Shown here one piece after another: positions 33,072 through 44,794 of a DNA stretch of 64,000 nt (positions are counted from its first letter, which is position 1; each line of letters begins with the position of its first letter). The position numbers and the translations under genes are program-made. The notes below the pieces were generated by a model. That model made no database searches. It had not been told where the DNA came from and saw only the letters and a program-made list of their open reading frames with translations. This DNA is from Paraphoma chrysanthemicola (lineage: Eukaryota; Ascomycota; Dothideomycetes; Pleosporales; Phaeosphaeriaceae), in assembly GCA_020744225.1 (NCBI GenBank), contig JAGMWG010000017.1, positions 186,001 to 250,000 of the forward strand. The letters run 5' to 3'.

Positions 33072-34625
33072 TCATCTCGGTGAACCAATACCTCCATAAC
33101 TCCTCGGACTTGCATGTCTGCTCGTGCCCAACAACGCCCTTGCCTCGTCCAGGGCGTCGCCCCTTTGGCCTCGAATGGGAATACTGCTACTCTTGCTGGA
33201 TCCTGCCGCACTTGCCGGACTTGTGCTCCTTGGTGTGTCTGCTGGCGTTGCCGCACGACTGACACTGGGCGTTGCAGCCACACTAACAGCAGGGGCCCAT
33301 CCGCGCATCCAGCCACTAACTCGGCGCCAATGCAAGTGTCTCCGCATGAGCTTGCCATGGTCATCAATGGTGATGATGACTTCTTCGTCACGCGGATTGA
33401 TGCTGCGGCCACGGGGCTCATTGTCGCCAAAGTAGACAAACTGTAGACCTACTGCCGCGTCCATGAGAAGTACTCCAGCTGCACCTAAAAAGAAGGGCGT
33501 GGCGCGCAAGACCCACCCCTCTCGATCGCTACCTTCTGGCCCAACCCAGCCATGACCCTCACCGGGTGCAAATTCGTACCATGCACACGGATTGGTGAGA
33601 AGAGAGGTCGAGTAGAATAGATTCCCGAAGAACGCCGCGGCAAAGAGAGCGGGAGACAGACCAGCAGTCGATTTACGCATCTGATTCTTGTACAATTGAG
33701 GTAAACGCGAGCCAAGGTAGAGGAACGTGCTCATCCACGAGAAGACCTTACCAGCAATATCGGTGGCTGTAGGAGCAGAATCCGAAGTAGTAGCATGGAA
33801 AGACAGCCCCCGCGTGATTTGGGGCGCCGCAGCGTAGGGGCTGACGGGTGTTGCGGTCGATGATCTTGATAGAACGGCAAATATGAGGGAGATGTATAGG
33901 ACCGTACGTGGAGATGGCATGGGCGAGCTCGACGCAGCTACACGACGAACTTGTGGATTCGGTGAAGAGCCAGCAGTCGGTGTATTCTGCCACGACTCGG
34001 GAGCCGCGGAGCGTGCAAAGTTGGGTATCCTGAACGCGTTCATTGGACTAGACCGTGGCGGTGTGCTGCTTGTAGGAGTTCCAGGAGCGGCTTCTTTGCC
34101 ATCGATAGTACCATTGCTAGCATTTGAGGGAGCCGCTGCTTTCGTGCTGGAGACCTGGTGCATGCCCGAGGTGCCGTTGCTGGTGCCTCCGTTGCCGGAG
34201 CTCCAGCGCCCCCATACTGGCCGTAACGGCCTTCCATGGTGCAGCATCTCATACCACACCCACTGCGCGCAGAGACAGCAGTCAACAAATACATAGTACG
34301 AGGCGATGATGATCTGCCAGGATGCCTGTCCTGTGAACAGACAGCCCAGGAGGTTCGTCACATCGCCCAGCAGCCACTCGGTCAAGAAGAACGCGCTGAG
34401 ACCTGATGTGGACTTGAGCTTGTGATTCTTATATATCTGCGGCAGTTGTGCAAATAACCATGATATTATGCTGCATGTTCCAAGCAGTGTGGAGAGCAAT
34501 GCGAGGTTCGTTGGTACGCAGGTGTTCAGGGTAGCGGAAAGCCGATAGAGGAATTCGTTCGCGGGCTCGCAGCTTGCTGGTAGCGTCGGGGCGGCTATGC
34601 GTAGAGGCGATACGTAAGGTGGCAT
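33072..34625 (-). CDS. PQ-loop vacuolar membrane transporter, Ypq-like
   Basis: The single exon encodes 517 residues. PQ-loop proteins of the Ypq/PQLC2 type move cationic amino acids across the vacuole or lysosome membrane. Two PQ-loop repeats are visible: LFAQLPQIYKNHKLKSTSGLS (about residues 58-78) and GSRLPQLYKNQMRKSTAGLS (about 305-325), each with the Pro-Gln pair, inside seven likely membrane helices. A 120-residue Ser/Pro/Ala-rich loop separates the halves and a long Ser/Thr-rich tail follows, both usual for filamentous fungi. The final SYGGIGSPR tail is conserved-looking. The start at 34625 precedes a normal lumenal head. Confidence 0.9.
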   Translation of the reverse strand: MPPYVSPLRIAAPTLPASCEPANEFLYRLSATLNTCVPTNLALLSTLLGTCSIISWLFAQLPQIYKNHKLKSTSGLSAFFLTEWLLGDVTNLLGCLFTGQASWQIIIASYYVFVDCCLCAQWVWYEMLHHGRPLRPVWGRWSSGNGGTSNGTSGMHQVSSTKAAAPSNASNGTIDGKEAAPGTPTSSTPPRSSPMNAFRIPNFARSAAPESWQNTPTAGSSPNPQVRRVAASSSPMPSPRTVLYISLIFAVLSRSSTATPVSPYAAAPQITRGLSFHATTSDSAPTATDIAGKVFSWMSTFLYLGSRLPQLYKNQMRKSTAGLSPALFAAAFFGNLFYSTSLLTNPCAWYEFAPGEGHGWVGPEGSDREGWVLRATPFFLGAAGVLLMDAAVGLQFVYFGDNEPRGRSINPRDEEVIITIDDHGKLMRRHLHWRRVSGWMRGWAPAVSVAATPSVSRAATPADTPRSTSPASAAGSSKSSSIPIRGQRGDALDEARALLGTSRHASPRSYGGIGSPR

Positions 34626-36113
34626 GGTCTCTTCGGTCGAGGCCGTGAGGTGCAGTGCTTAGGGCAACTTCACGACTGCCGCCGTGCGTGAAGCGGATAT
34701 TCTGCACCCCTAAAAACAACTTTCTTTTGCTATTCCTCTTCGCACCCAATGTCTGCCTAGTCGCGGGTGTGTGTTTCGTTTGGTTGAAGTCAGGTGTTGT
34801 GCTCAGGCGGAGGATCCGATACAGCCAAAAGGCGGAGCAGCAACCTAGCCGGGTGTTGCAAGTGAGCAGATCTCGACACTGTCAGTCTTGAACTTGCACA
34901 CGTCTTGTTCAGAGACGTGAAGACCGTGTGGTGAATATGCTGTTTCGGCGCGCTGAAGTCGATGATTCAAAGATGTGGGCTCGGAGACGGCGCAGTCCGA
35001 GATGCGGCGGGTTCGAGATGGCCGCTCAGCAACACAGAGCGATGAGCAGAGGAGAAGAGGATAGGTTCGAGAGAAGAGAAGAGAAGAACAGAGCTATCGG
35101 AGGCAGAGGCACACGAGACTCGCAGCGCGCAGTCATCGAGGCCGGGGTTAGTGGCCGCACAAAGCAGCGGTCCACACTCACGCGACGATCCTCCGACCGA
35201 TACGAGCGTAGGCGACGGTTATCTTAGGCATGACGTCTGATTCGAGCAGAAGTGTGACTTGCGGGTGGGATGTGAGTGAACAACAGATAAGGTAGCTCTT
35301 ATCTACCCGCTGATCACCCCGGCCACCTGCTGAGCCTTAAATGGCCGGTTGGGACACTCCTGGAGCGCTTCGCACTATGTTCATGTCTTCAGCGATAATA
35401 TAACGAGACTACTGAAGACCTCCAGCCTATTCCATGAAGGCCGCTAAAGTTGCCCTATCAGCGTTTGGATACTCGGCGCTGCCTTCGAACGAAGAAGCGG
35501 GCGGGCGCATCTGTTGTTCCGTCTGAGGTGGGATGGCGCAGTATGCACGCGATCACTTGCGCCCTCGCCTTGGCGATCATCTCATCTGCTTCGGTGCATT
35601 GCAGATGCCAGATGCGCGGCTCTGCTCGTTGATGAGGGGAAGACACGATGCGGCAACAGCGCCCAGTACAAAGAGAAAGGTGCGTGCCCCGCCTCCGCAT
35701 TCGGACCCCATCGCCTCGGCCTGTTCAAGTGGCTCCCAACTAATAAGAAATGCTAAATCGCCCTTGGAGATGCACTCAAACGTAACAGAAACCCCGCACA
35801 GTATTCCAACGCGACGCCATCACTTCGTACCGTGACCGTCCTAGATATCAACAATGGTGGACCGTGGAACCGGAGCACGACACGCACATGGGTGTGTCAT
35901 GTGCTTGATAGACGCTCTTGGGCTGCGACTAGCCAAGTCATCTCCGAAACTCAACGCAAGCATGTCGTCTATGAAGGAAGAATGCGATTTCATTGCACTC
36001 ACACAATACTGCCGTCCTCCCCAAGGCGCGAGTACGCGCCCTCTTTCTGAGCTTTCCAGCGTGGACTGCGGCGCGTCAGCGCGTCATTGGCATCGACAGA
36101 ACGTACACACGTA
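34626..36113. other. 1.5-kb intergenic stretch
   Basis: Several short frames exist on both strands but none has family resemblance. It holds a purine-rich run near 35035-35110 and a GATA inverted repeat at 35285-35304. Confidence 0.45.
35285..35304. promoter_or_regulatory. inverted pair of GATA-factor sites
   Basis: AGATAAG and CTTATCT face each other across six bases, making a 20-base near-palindrome. HGATAR is the known site of fungal GATA factors such as AreA, SreA and light regulators. Which gene it serves is unclear; both neighbours are far away (34625 and 36114). Confidence 0.45.
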
Positions 36114-36868
36114 CTAGAACCAGTTCTTCAATCCTACGATGCCAGCTGCGCCAGCAGCATACGCTCCCAGAAGCCTTCCCCAGCCACCTTTCTGTCCGCA
36201 GCTCAGCGCGACCAAGTCATATACGAGGCAACCGCCAAAAATCCAGTCGCTCATGCTTGCAGCCGCTGCAAAGCCCACACCCGTTGCGATTTGTACCAGT
36301 GAGCTTGGCGGCACACCCTTGAAGTAGGCAGCCGAGGTGTTGTGCAGCAGGTCTAGCACACCGATGCCGGCGAATGTCTTTGCGACGACATGGGTAAGCC
36401 AGTTGGGCGTCGAGCGGGTGTCGAGTGGCTCAAGCTGTGTGGAGATGTAGAGGAGCTGGGCTACAGTATTGATGATGACGAAAACGTTCGAAGTTGCGAG
36501 GTCATTGGAGTTCCAGAAGAACATCCATGCTTTGATCCATCAGTATGAAGTCCTTCAAATGGGTAGCATCACTTACTCCCGATACAGAAATTGCCCAGCG
36601 AGTACACCCAAGCAAATTTGTTCATCATCGCCCTCTCCTGTGCATTTCCATCCTGTTTCCAGAGCTTCCACAGCCACGCGAGCTGGAAGAGTTGTTGTGG
36701 GAAGAAGAACCCGCCAATAAAGTACGGTTGCGGTGAAAATGCAGCCAGGTTCTTGTTGTGGATATCAAGCATATTCGGGCTACTGAATATGCCATATTGC
36801 TGTGCCGCAAAGTCGAATAAGAAGGACGCTGGCGCAAGAATGCGCACTGTTGATTGTGTGTTGCCCAT
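36114..36868 (-). CDS. conserved-looking fungal membrane protein, unknown function
   Basis: Exons 36577-36868 and 36114-36529 (47-bp intron, phase 1, donor GTAAGT, branch TACTGATG) give 235 residues. About five or six hydrophobic segments are spread over the whole length, with short loops (PYFIGGFFFPQQLFQLAWLW, VFVIINTVAQLLYIST, GVLDLLHNTSA, GVGFAAAASMSDWIFGG). The sequence looks well constrained rather than random and has no signal peptide. I do not recognise a named family. The 3' end lies beside the GATA-containing gap, and the gene starts 879 bases from the end of POL3 on the same strand. Confidence 0.72.
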
Positions 36869-37747
36869 TGTAGTATGTGATTTGAAACAAATACAGTGTG
36901 TCTGTTCAAAGAGTCTGAACGTTCACTTAATAGCAGCGTCTAATTCATGTTTTCTTATGGAGGATAGCAACAAAGAATGTCAAGATCAATCTTACGTCGC
37001 GTCAAAATATCAAAGACGTAATGCATGTTTGGCGAGCGTCACCACCATCATCACATCGGCGCTCGCGGCCCTTATCGCGCGTCGCGCGCCCAATTTCTTC
37101 CATGTTCTTTGTGCTTTGGTGAGAACGTCTATGCACTGTATTGCACCTTGAAATGTCCGGTAGGACACTCATAAATTAGGCCCTGACGTGCGTATAGGAC
37201 TTTAATGCATACTCTATGATACGTGAAGCCTGTTCAGCTATCACATGCGCAATGTGAATAGAGCTTCAATTGACACTTGACAACATTCGCGTTGCACTTA
37301 AAATTGATGTGTGCGTGTTTCGAACTAGATGCTCTCATTGGAGGTGGTAACGTGCAGGAAGCTTCTGGGGCATCAATCGCCTCGGCAGTATTTATCGCAA
37401 AATGTAACATATTCACCCAGCCATGGAGTGAGCCTTCAAGCAGAATCGCGATACGTTCCTTCTCGCAGCTGTTGCTGATGAACGATATACACCGTTTGGA
37501 GTTTCAAGCTTTTATGCCAAATATGACGGATATCCGTTAACCACCAAGGCACTTGTTGGTGTTGCAACGTATAAGGTCTCTTTATACGTTGTGGATAACA
37601 GCCTGCGAGGTACTGCAAACAACCAACAAACAATGCTCGAAATACTCAATGTAGCACCGGATATCTTGCATGCCAACACCATAAACGCCTTGCTTCATCC
37701 ATGCACCATAATGCTACAGTCCACTCCTCAAATTTCTCTGAATCTCA
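36869..37747. other. intergenic, downstream of POL3
   Basis: No gene is supported here; it holds the POL3 3' UTR and the promoter of the membrane protein. Confidence 0.45.
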
Positions 37748-40700
37748 TCACCAGAGTGCAGCATCCTTATCGAAACGAACCAATTCTTTCCCAGCGTCTT
37801 CCACGTCTTTCCTGGCTTTCATACGCATGTAAAAGATTGGACAATCTCTCGACTCGCAAATGACTTCGCAATGTACACTGCCCTGGCAACGCTGACACTG
37901 GGTCCACAGACGTGAGAAACGCACTTCTAGCTCGCTGACTCTGCCTAGTGTTTTCTGGTACAGCTCGCCAATACGTGGACGACAATTCTCGCATACGGCG
38001 CCATCCTTCTCGTGTACTCCGGTAAGTGGCTTCTTGCATCCCATGCACGTCTGGGTCTTCTTCGCGAACTTCATGAGTCCGCCCATTGTAGGTGCAGCGA
38101 CGGTGATTGAGCGGGTATGTTCGCCCGTGAGTAAGGAGTTTGCCTTCTTCTCGCCGAGGATGGGCTCGAAGATTCTGCCAAGCGGCTTAGCCAGTTGGTT
38201 ATCCAGGTAGTACTTTGTGTCGATGGGCAAGTTGTTCTCCAAGACCCACATGGGATCCTCCGACTTCTCGAAGTTTCTCGCACCGCTGGCGCTCTTCACC
38301 ATGACATACGCGACACGATCACCCAGCGCCGGGGCAGAGCCTGCATCTCGCTTCTTCATCCGCTCTGCCAGCTCGACGTGTGCTTGCTTGTTGGCATATC
38401 CACCCTTGCCTTCCTTGTCCTCTTGCTTGGTGAGCGCTTTAGTGATGACGAGGTTGGACATGTCGATTTTGTTCTGAAGGAGATCCGATATCGTTTCCTT
38501 GACGAAGCTAAACCAAACGTTAGTACAATTCTTGCAAGGATGACCGTGGGATGTGACTTACTCTTGCGCACCATCCGGATCCTGATCGATGAGTAACATG
38601 CGCAAAGACGTCTCAATGACTGTTTGGACAAGGCGGCAATTGTCACGACGAACAGTTTCGATACCCTTCGTGTCCATCTTGTCCCACTTGTGGGGATTCG
38701 TCCAGTACAAACCAGCATACCGCTTCTTATTGATCAGCAAATACGGGAAGTAGACCTTTTCGAACTCAAGCTTGATTGGCTTGATGAACTTGGAAGACAC
38801 GTATTCGGCGGCTTCTTCACCGAGCTTCATGGCCTCTGCCAGCTCCGAGGTGCCAAATTTGACCATGACTGAATCAGTATCACCGTAGATGACCTCGGCA
38901 TCGTGACTGTATCCGTTGGCGATGTTGTACTTTGCTTCCACTTCAGCCTTTGTTTTCTCAATCATCTGGCGACCGAAACTGGTGGTACTACTGGCGATGG
39001 CAAGACAGGGTAGCTTGCCGTTGGTAGCTCCCGTTAGACCATACACGGAGTTTGCGCTGACTTTCAACGCCAGTTGGCGACCGTTAAGCACAGCCTTCTT
39101 GAATGGGTCCGTCTCCACGGCTAGCTCTTTCTTTGCACGCTTACGCGCACCTAGCAACTCTTCCAAAATTTGGGACAGAAGTCCCTTTCGCGTCTTGGCG
39201 GTACAAAACATGTCGCCATTTGGCGTTACAATATAGTCTTCGTCCTTCTTGAGCTTTAATTTCTCTACTGTCTGCCGATCAAGCCACGTAGTGTAGCAGA
39301 GGTTGTGTGCTTGCATGATGCTAGGGTACAGTGATGCGAAATCCAGGGTTGCAACAGGTTGCTTGTAGTATCCACGTTTTGGCTCGATGACAGTGGCACC
39401 TTCGTACTGGTCGCCGCTGTCGCCCTGGTTAGGGAGATCAGGAACAATGAGTTGGTGGTCGATGGCTTTGCGGAACAGCTGGCTGATGAACCGGACCTGC
39501 TGTCCTCGTGCTAGCAGATAGTTGAAAGGCACACCCGTGACTCTGGCCATTTCAGTGTAATTGACTAGACACATCAATTTGTCCAGCAGGCGCTGCGGTA
39601 GATAGGCGTCCTTGAGGCAGTACACAGCGAGCCGTCGCCGAGAGTTGGCGTCGCCATTGTAGAGTTCGGTGATCATGCTGTGATGGACGTCCTCTTTCTG
39701 CTCCTTCAGAAAGTGGGCACAAACAGAGTTGAGGGTGTAGCTGCGCAGCTGATGGTCCCGCTGGATGAGCTGCAACAGATCAAGCTGAAGGCGGCCGTTG
39801 GTGTTGGTGGTCTTGGTGTCGCGAGCGCCGAGTTGTTTGCTTGAAAAGTTGGAACTCTCGACTTTTGACTGCACTGTTTTCAAACGAGACCAGTAAGGAA
39901 ATTTTGGTAATTTGAGGTGCTTTGCCCGATCCAGTAGGTAGGGGAAGTCAAAACCCGACGTGTTGTACCCAATGATGACATCCGGGTCAACTTCCTCGAG
40001 AAAATCGCGCCACTTCATGAGCATGTCACCTTCGTTGCTGAAGGACAGAATTTGGGTGGCAACAATGGGGCTGACGGTATCCATACAGAAAACGTTCCGG
40101 ACAAACGGCTTGGCCTCACCATATCGTGTCACAACGTTTGCGATCTGAATCACAGGGTCGACGTTCGCCTCCGGGAAGATACCTTTGCGGCCAGCGCACT
40201 CGATATCGAAGGACAGGATGCGCAAGGGAGCTAGCTTCGCCCACTCGCCGTCGGAGGAATGTGCAATTAGATCGCTGTAGTGCATCTGGGCTTCAATCTG
40301 GCAGTTTGAGTGTTGGTCGCGCGGGTTGAGCACGCGGTATTTGCCAGCAGGAGCCTCGACCCAAGACATGCCGGAGACCTGCAGAGTCAGCAACGGCCAC
40401 TAAGAAAGGGACTGGCAGACGCACCTTGGTGTCAATCATGAATCTGAGCACGTATGCAATGTTGTCAAAGGTCAGTATGCCGCCCTCTTGAACGGGCCAC
40501 AGCTGCTTCCAGTTGGCGAAGCCCTTCTGCACCATTGTGCGCACGCGGTTGATGGCCTTGGGGTCGTTGACGGTGATCTTGAGGTATGGGCTCTTCTGGT
40601 TGCCCTGGTAGCGCAGGATATTCTCCCTCATGGTCATCTGGACCGAGTATATGACTGCCGAGTGCTGGTTGTGCTGCTTCTGGCTCTCGCTCTCGAGGTA

Positions 40701-41195
40701 GTTCTTGTAGGCATCGCAGTCGTGCGGCTGGAAGCCGACGGGGGCGGCGACGTAGAAGTAGTGCATGAAGCCCGTGACGTGGAGGAGGACCGAGTGGCCG
40801 TTCTCTGTGACGCCGAAGAGCTTGACCGTGGGGCGGCCGCCGTTCAGCACGCCCTCTTCGGCCTCGATCTGCTGGAACACGAGCTTCTGCGTCACCTCGT
40901 TGAAGTCTGCCGACAGCGCCGGCCGCCGCCATTGCTGGTCGCGCTCCGTGTTGTTCTCGCGCAGCGTCTCCATGTCCTGTGTCATCTTCTCCAGCGTCTC
41001 CTCGAACTGGCTCGGCGCCGGCTGGCTCGAGTTGAACGAGCCATTGGCCGTCTTCACTGGCGGGCCCGTCCTGTGTGTGCCGTTATCGACCTTGAGCTTC
41101 TTCGCCGAGCGGGGCGACGCCAGCACGTTGGCCCGGTTGTTGGTGGCATCGGCGAGGGCGCGCTTCGCCGGCGTTCTTGTAACGGTGCCGGGCAT
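37748..41195 (-). CDS. POL3: DNA polymerase delta catalytic subunit
   Basis: Exons 40425-41195, 38562-40378 and 37748-38507 (introns 46 and 54 bp) give 1115 residues, the normal size. Pol3 is the B-family polymerase that makes the lagging strand and proofreads. Exonuclease motifs are intact: FDIECAGRKG (Exo I), GYNTSGFDFPYLLDRA (Exo II) and YCLKDAYLP (Exo III). Polymerase motifs are DFASLYPSIMQAHNLCY (A), KVSANSVYGLTGA (B) and IYGDTDSVMV (C). The C-terminus has both four-Cys modules, CMGCKKP...CENC (PCNA-side zinc) and CQRC...CESRDC (the iron-sulfur cluster site that binds Pol31). The splice joins FMIDTK|VSGMSW and GAQ|DFVKETI are exact. The N-terminal 100 residues are disordered. Confidence 0.98.
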
Positions 41196-41647
41196 CGTCG
41201 TGCGTGAGTGCGAACACGCGGGTGACGGCGGAGAACGGTGGAGTCAAAGGAGGTGAGGCGGGTGTTGTTGTTGCTGTCCAGCTCTGCCGCTGTGAGGGAC
41301 CGTGTATGCCGCGGTGCACGCTGCACGTACTTCGTCCAAGTCGCGCCTTCGCGGTGGTCCAAGCCACCCCTGCACGCGATTAATGGGCATCCACGCCCGC
41401 CCTCCAGCGCCTTGCATGCCGGCGTTCCATACTACACCTTCACACCACTAGTCCTACTGCGCGCTGTAGTCATAACCCTCGCTTTCTGCCATGAGGCAAG
41501 AGGACAATCTCGCCAAGCACGTGTGGACCTCAGGCGCCTGCTTACGTAAAGTCATGGCGCCCTACGAGCCGGACATCTGCTGCCATTCATAAGCAGTACT
41601 TGTACAGTACCCTCATCAGCGGGGCCGACTCTAGCACCAACGTCAGC
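41196..41647. promoter_or_regulatory. divergent promoter region POL3 / GNAT gene
   Basis: The 452 bases separate two divergent start codons. No MCB-type ACGCGT box is evident. Nothing else recognisable is seen. Confidence 0.4.
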
Positions 41648-42379
41648 ATGGCCACCACCCAGGATCTGATTGTATCTCCTGTTGAGACTGAGAAGGATCT
41701 CGTGCAGGCCAACTACTGCGTTGCTGAAGCATTTGGCCGCCAGGCCAAAGACGCCGTATGGATGCTCATGAACCCTGGCTGGGAATCGGAAGTCGGCCAG
41801 GCTCTCAACGCGCAGGCCCTGATCAAGCGGTGGAAATCGACGACTACCAACAAGGACGGAAAGCCTAACACCGTCTTTCTAAAGGCTACTCTGCCAGACA
41901 CGGAGACAGGCGAGCGACGAGTTGTTGGCCTGGCCATATGGGCTCAGCTGTCCTACGTGGACGGGCATGGGGATCCTTTCACAGGCGACATGACTGAACC
42001 GCTGTCAGCCCTCGAAGATGCGGATCGCCGCTTTGCGGATCAAATGTTTCGCTCTCTCTGGAAACGACGCATTGAGTATGTAAAGGAAGTGTCAAAGTCA
42101 GGGCGTGAACCCCCGGCAATTTTTGTGCTCGACATGTGCGCTGTGGACCCGGCATTTCAACGACGGGGCATCGCTGGCAAGCTGGTCCAAGCCGGGCTTG
42201 ACGAGGCAAAGAGGAGGGGCGACTTGGAGTGCACCACCGAGGGTAGCGCAATGGGAAGGGAGGTCTATAGACGGCTGGGCTTTCATGACGAAGGCGTTGG
42301 GGATATACAATATAACGTCGACGAAGAGTTTGCGAAAAGGGATAAGCCTCCCAATGTGTTTCTGAGAACCGGCCTGTAG
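41648..42379 (+). CDS. GNAT-family N-acetyltransferase
   Basis: The single exon gives 243 residues from ATG 41648; the longer frame upstream has no ATG. GNAT enzymes move an acetyl group from acetyl-CoA to an amine; the acceptor here is unknown. The acetyl-CoA site is clear: IFVLDMCAVDPAFQRRGIAGKLVQAG contains the Q/RxxGxA loop, followed by LECTTEGSAMGREVYRRLGF. The N-terminal 100 residues match the usual fungal small-molecule GNATs (VAEAFG...VGLAIWAQLS). It is cytosolic by appearance. Confidence 0.9.
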   Translation: MATTQDLIVSPVETEKDLVQANYCVAEAFGRQAKDAVWMLMNPGWESEVGQALNAQALIKRWKSTTTNKDGKPNTVFLKATLPDTETGERRVVGLAIWAQLSYVDGHGDPFTGDMTEPLSALEDADRRFADQMFRSLWKRRIEYVKEVSKSGREPPAIFVLDMCAVDPAFQRRGIAGKLVQAGLDEAKRRGDLECTTEGSAMGREVYRRLGFHDEGVGDIQYNVDEEFAKRDKPPNVFLRTGL

Positions 42380-42898
42380 GAGCCTTGTCCTCGAGTAACG
42401 CTGTCGCCTCAAGAATGCCGCGCGAATGCCAGATATATTCAACGAAAGAAGAGCAACAATTCACCCTCTAGACCTGGATCTTTATGCACTATGAGCCACC
42501 ATCACCACACGTCACTCGATTGGTAGTGTGTCGTATCGTGTGTCGTATGAGTTCTGCATTGGTCGACAAAATCAGACGCGTAAAGCATTCGACCTGACAG
42601 CTCTGAGAAGACTCTCGGCAATAAGTCGTCCATTCAATGCGGCGAACTCCGCCTTGCGAGATATTACTCCATACTAATTGTGGAAGGTGGGATAACGAGC
42701 TTGGTGGAGTGGGGCAAAGAGCTCCGAAGCTACCCCGCCAATGTCAACAGTACTTCGTAAGGAGGAGATAGGGGGAGCACCACGTTCACGATCAGATTGG
42801 GCACGCTTGTCTGGCATATCGCTCCTCCGAGACGCGTGTCTTCTCAACGACAAGAATCAACAAATTCCTTTTGCTCAGCCAGAGCCCCGACCTTCACG
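42380..42898. other. intergenic
   Basis: No gene seen between the acetyltransferase and the amidohydrolase. Confidence 0.4.
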
Positions 42899-44036
42899 AT
42901 GACGATCGTAGACATCCACACCCATGTCTACCCTCCCAAGTACATGGAATTGTTGCGGTCAAGGTCTACGGTGCCATATGTGCGCACGTTCGCTGATGCG
43001 CCGGACTCTGCGAGACTGATCATTCTTCCTGGTGAGGATGACCCTTCGACACCATCAACTTCAAGAGGACGCCCAATCGGCTCAGAATACTACGAGATCA
43101 AAGAGAAGATTGCCTTTATGGATTTACACAAGATCGACAAGTCCGTCATCTCGTTGGCAAATCCGTGGCTCGACTTTCTTCCAGCTGAAGAGGCCGGCGA
43201 CGCAGCACAGAAGATCAACGATGATGTAAATAATCAGTGCTCGCAGTATCCTGGACGCTTATATTTTTTCGGCACTCTTCCACTATCGGCTTCGACTGAG
43301 ACCATCACCGCTGAGATTGAGAGATTAAGCACTCTAAAGTATGCTCGTGGCGTGATCATGGGTACGTCAGGTCTGGGACAAGGGCTGGACGATGCCAAAC
43401 TCGACCCTGTGTATGCAGCCCTTGAGAAGCATCGACAACTTATTTTCTTGCACCCTCATTATGGTTTACCAGCTTCTGTATACGGGCCTCGCGCCAGCGA
43501 CTATGGCCATGTTCTGCCTCTTGCGCTTGGCTTTCCGCTAGAAACGACAATTGCCGTAGCCAGGATGCTCTTGAGTGGAGTATGGGATCGTTTCACGGGG
43601 CTCGACGTCCTCCTTGCGCATTCAGGCGGCACACTGCCCTTTCTTGCTGGCCGCATCGAGTCTTGCATCCTGCATGACGGCCATCTTAAGCATTCCGGGA
43701 GGACGGAGGGGCGCAGAGATGTCTGGGATATTCTGAAGAAGAATATATATCTAGATGCAGTCATCTACTCCGAGGTCGGCCTGAAGGCTGCTTTGGATGC
43801 GTCAGGCTCGGATCGGTTACTGTTTGGTATGTTGCGAGGCGATCATGGGAGTGCTCCAATACTGACTTTATGTAGGTACAGACCATCCTTTCTTCCCGCC
43901 TCTTGAAGAGGACGCAAAAGAGTGGCATAGCGTAAATGCAAATTATGGAGCGATATCGAAAGCATTCGCAAACGACGACAAGAAGGCGCAGGATGTGCTG
44001 GGTGGCAATGCAGTGCGCATACTGCGACTGACGTAG
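42899..44036 (+). CDS. amidohydrolase-2 family, ACMSD-like decarboxylase
   Basis: Exons 42899-43826 and 43876-44036 (49-bp intron, phase 1) give 362 residues. The family holds 2-amino-3-carboxymuconate-6-semialdehyde decarboxylase and o-orsellinate/salicylate-type decarboxylases. Metal-site residues are all there: HxH in DIHTHVYPP at the N-terminus, His in FLHPHYGLP, His in LLAHSGGTLPFLAGR and the Asp in GTDHPFFPP, the last of these recovered only by splicing. ATG 42899 is chosen because the metal motif follows at once. The substrate cannot be told; kynurenine-pathway or aromatic-acid breakdown is likely. Confidence 0.92.
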
Positions 44037-44794
44037 TGCTCAAAGATAACCAGTGTACATACAGCAGAAACATACTGTAATTCTAAAGCGTTGAGAGAGA
44101 TATTTGCGACACTACTATCAGCCTAGCACCTTCGCACCTCGGCCAGGACACTCTCAAAGGCTTGTCCGCAAATATACGCCTTCAGCATGGCCTTCGGGAA
44201 AGACTCGGAGCCTCTAGCCTATCACTTGATGTCCATCGCGCTGTTTAGCAGCATCCAAGTCATCTGGACAGCACTTTAGTCATGTAGCCGACATTTCATA
44301 GATGTTGCTCCAACAGGAGTGGGAAGCGCAGCAAAACTCAGTCCAAACGCTAAAGGTTCGAAAACGTTACGTGATTCATGACTACCTGCGCACAAGAAGA
44401 AGCCTCAGAAATAGGTATGCAATAGTTTCATGGGTGCACATCTCTTTGGCGAAAAGACGATCTCTAGATATCATGCTCCGACGTGGCTTTGAGGGTGATA
44501 CCTTTGTACCACCTGACTCCGAAATTGCACGAGCATGTCTTATAGCAAAGTTGGCTTGATCTTTCTTGAAGCATGTCATCATCGTCGTTATGTTGTGCAC
44601 AAACAGCAGCATGTGAGGATGAATAAATTTTGGTTAGCGGCCAACATCCTTGCTCACCCCTGTCTGACAACGTTCAACGACCCACAGCTTATTTGCAGCT
44701 AACGTTGCCATGGCCGGCTGCCACGAGTCCTGGTGCCGTCTTAGCAGCCTTTGAACGTTTTGGGTTCTTTCGATCCTTCTTCACACATTTCGTA
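44037..44794. other. intergenic
   Basis: Short frames only, none convincing; contains the promoter and leader of the hexosaminidase. Confidence 0.4.

Noticed and set aside
40465..41207. Long frames antisense and in shifted frame over the first POL3 exon
   Set aside because: The POL3 frame has clear homology and correct splice joins; the others are by-products of codon bias.
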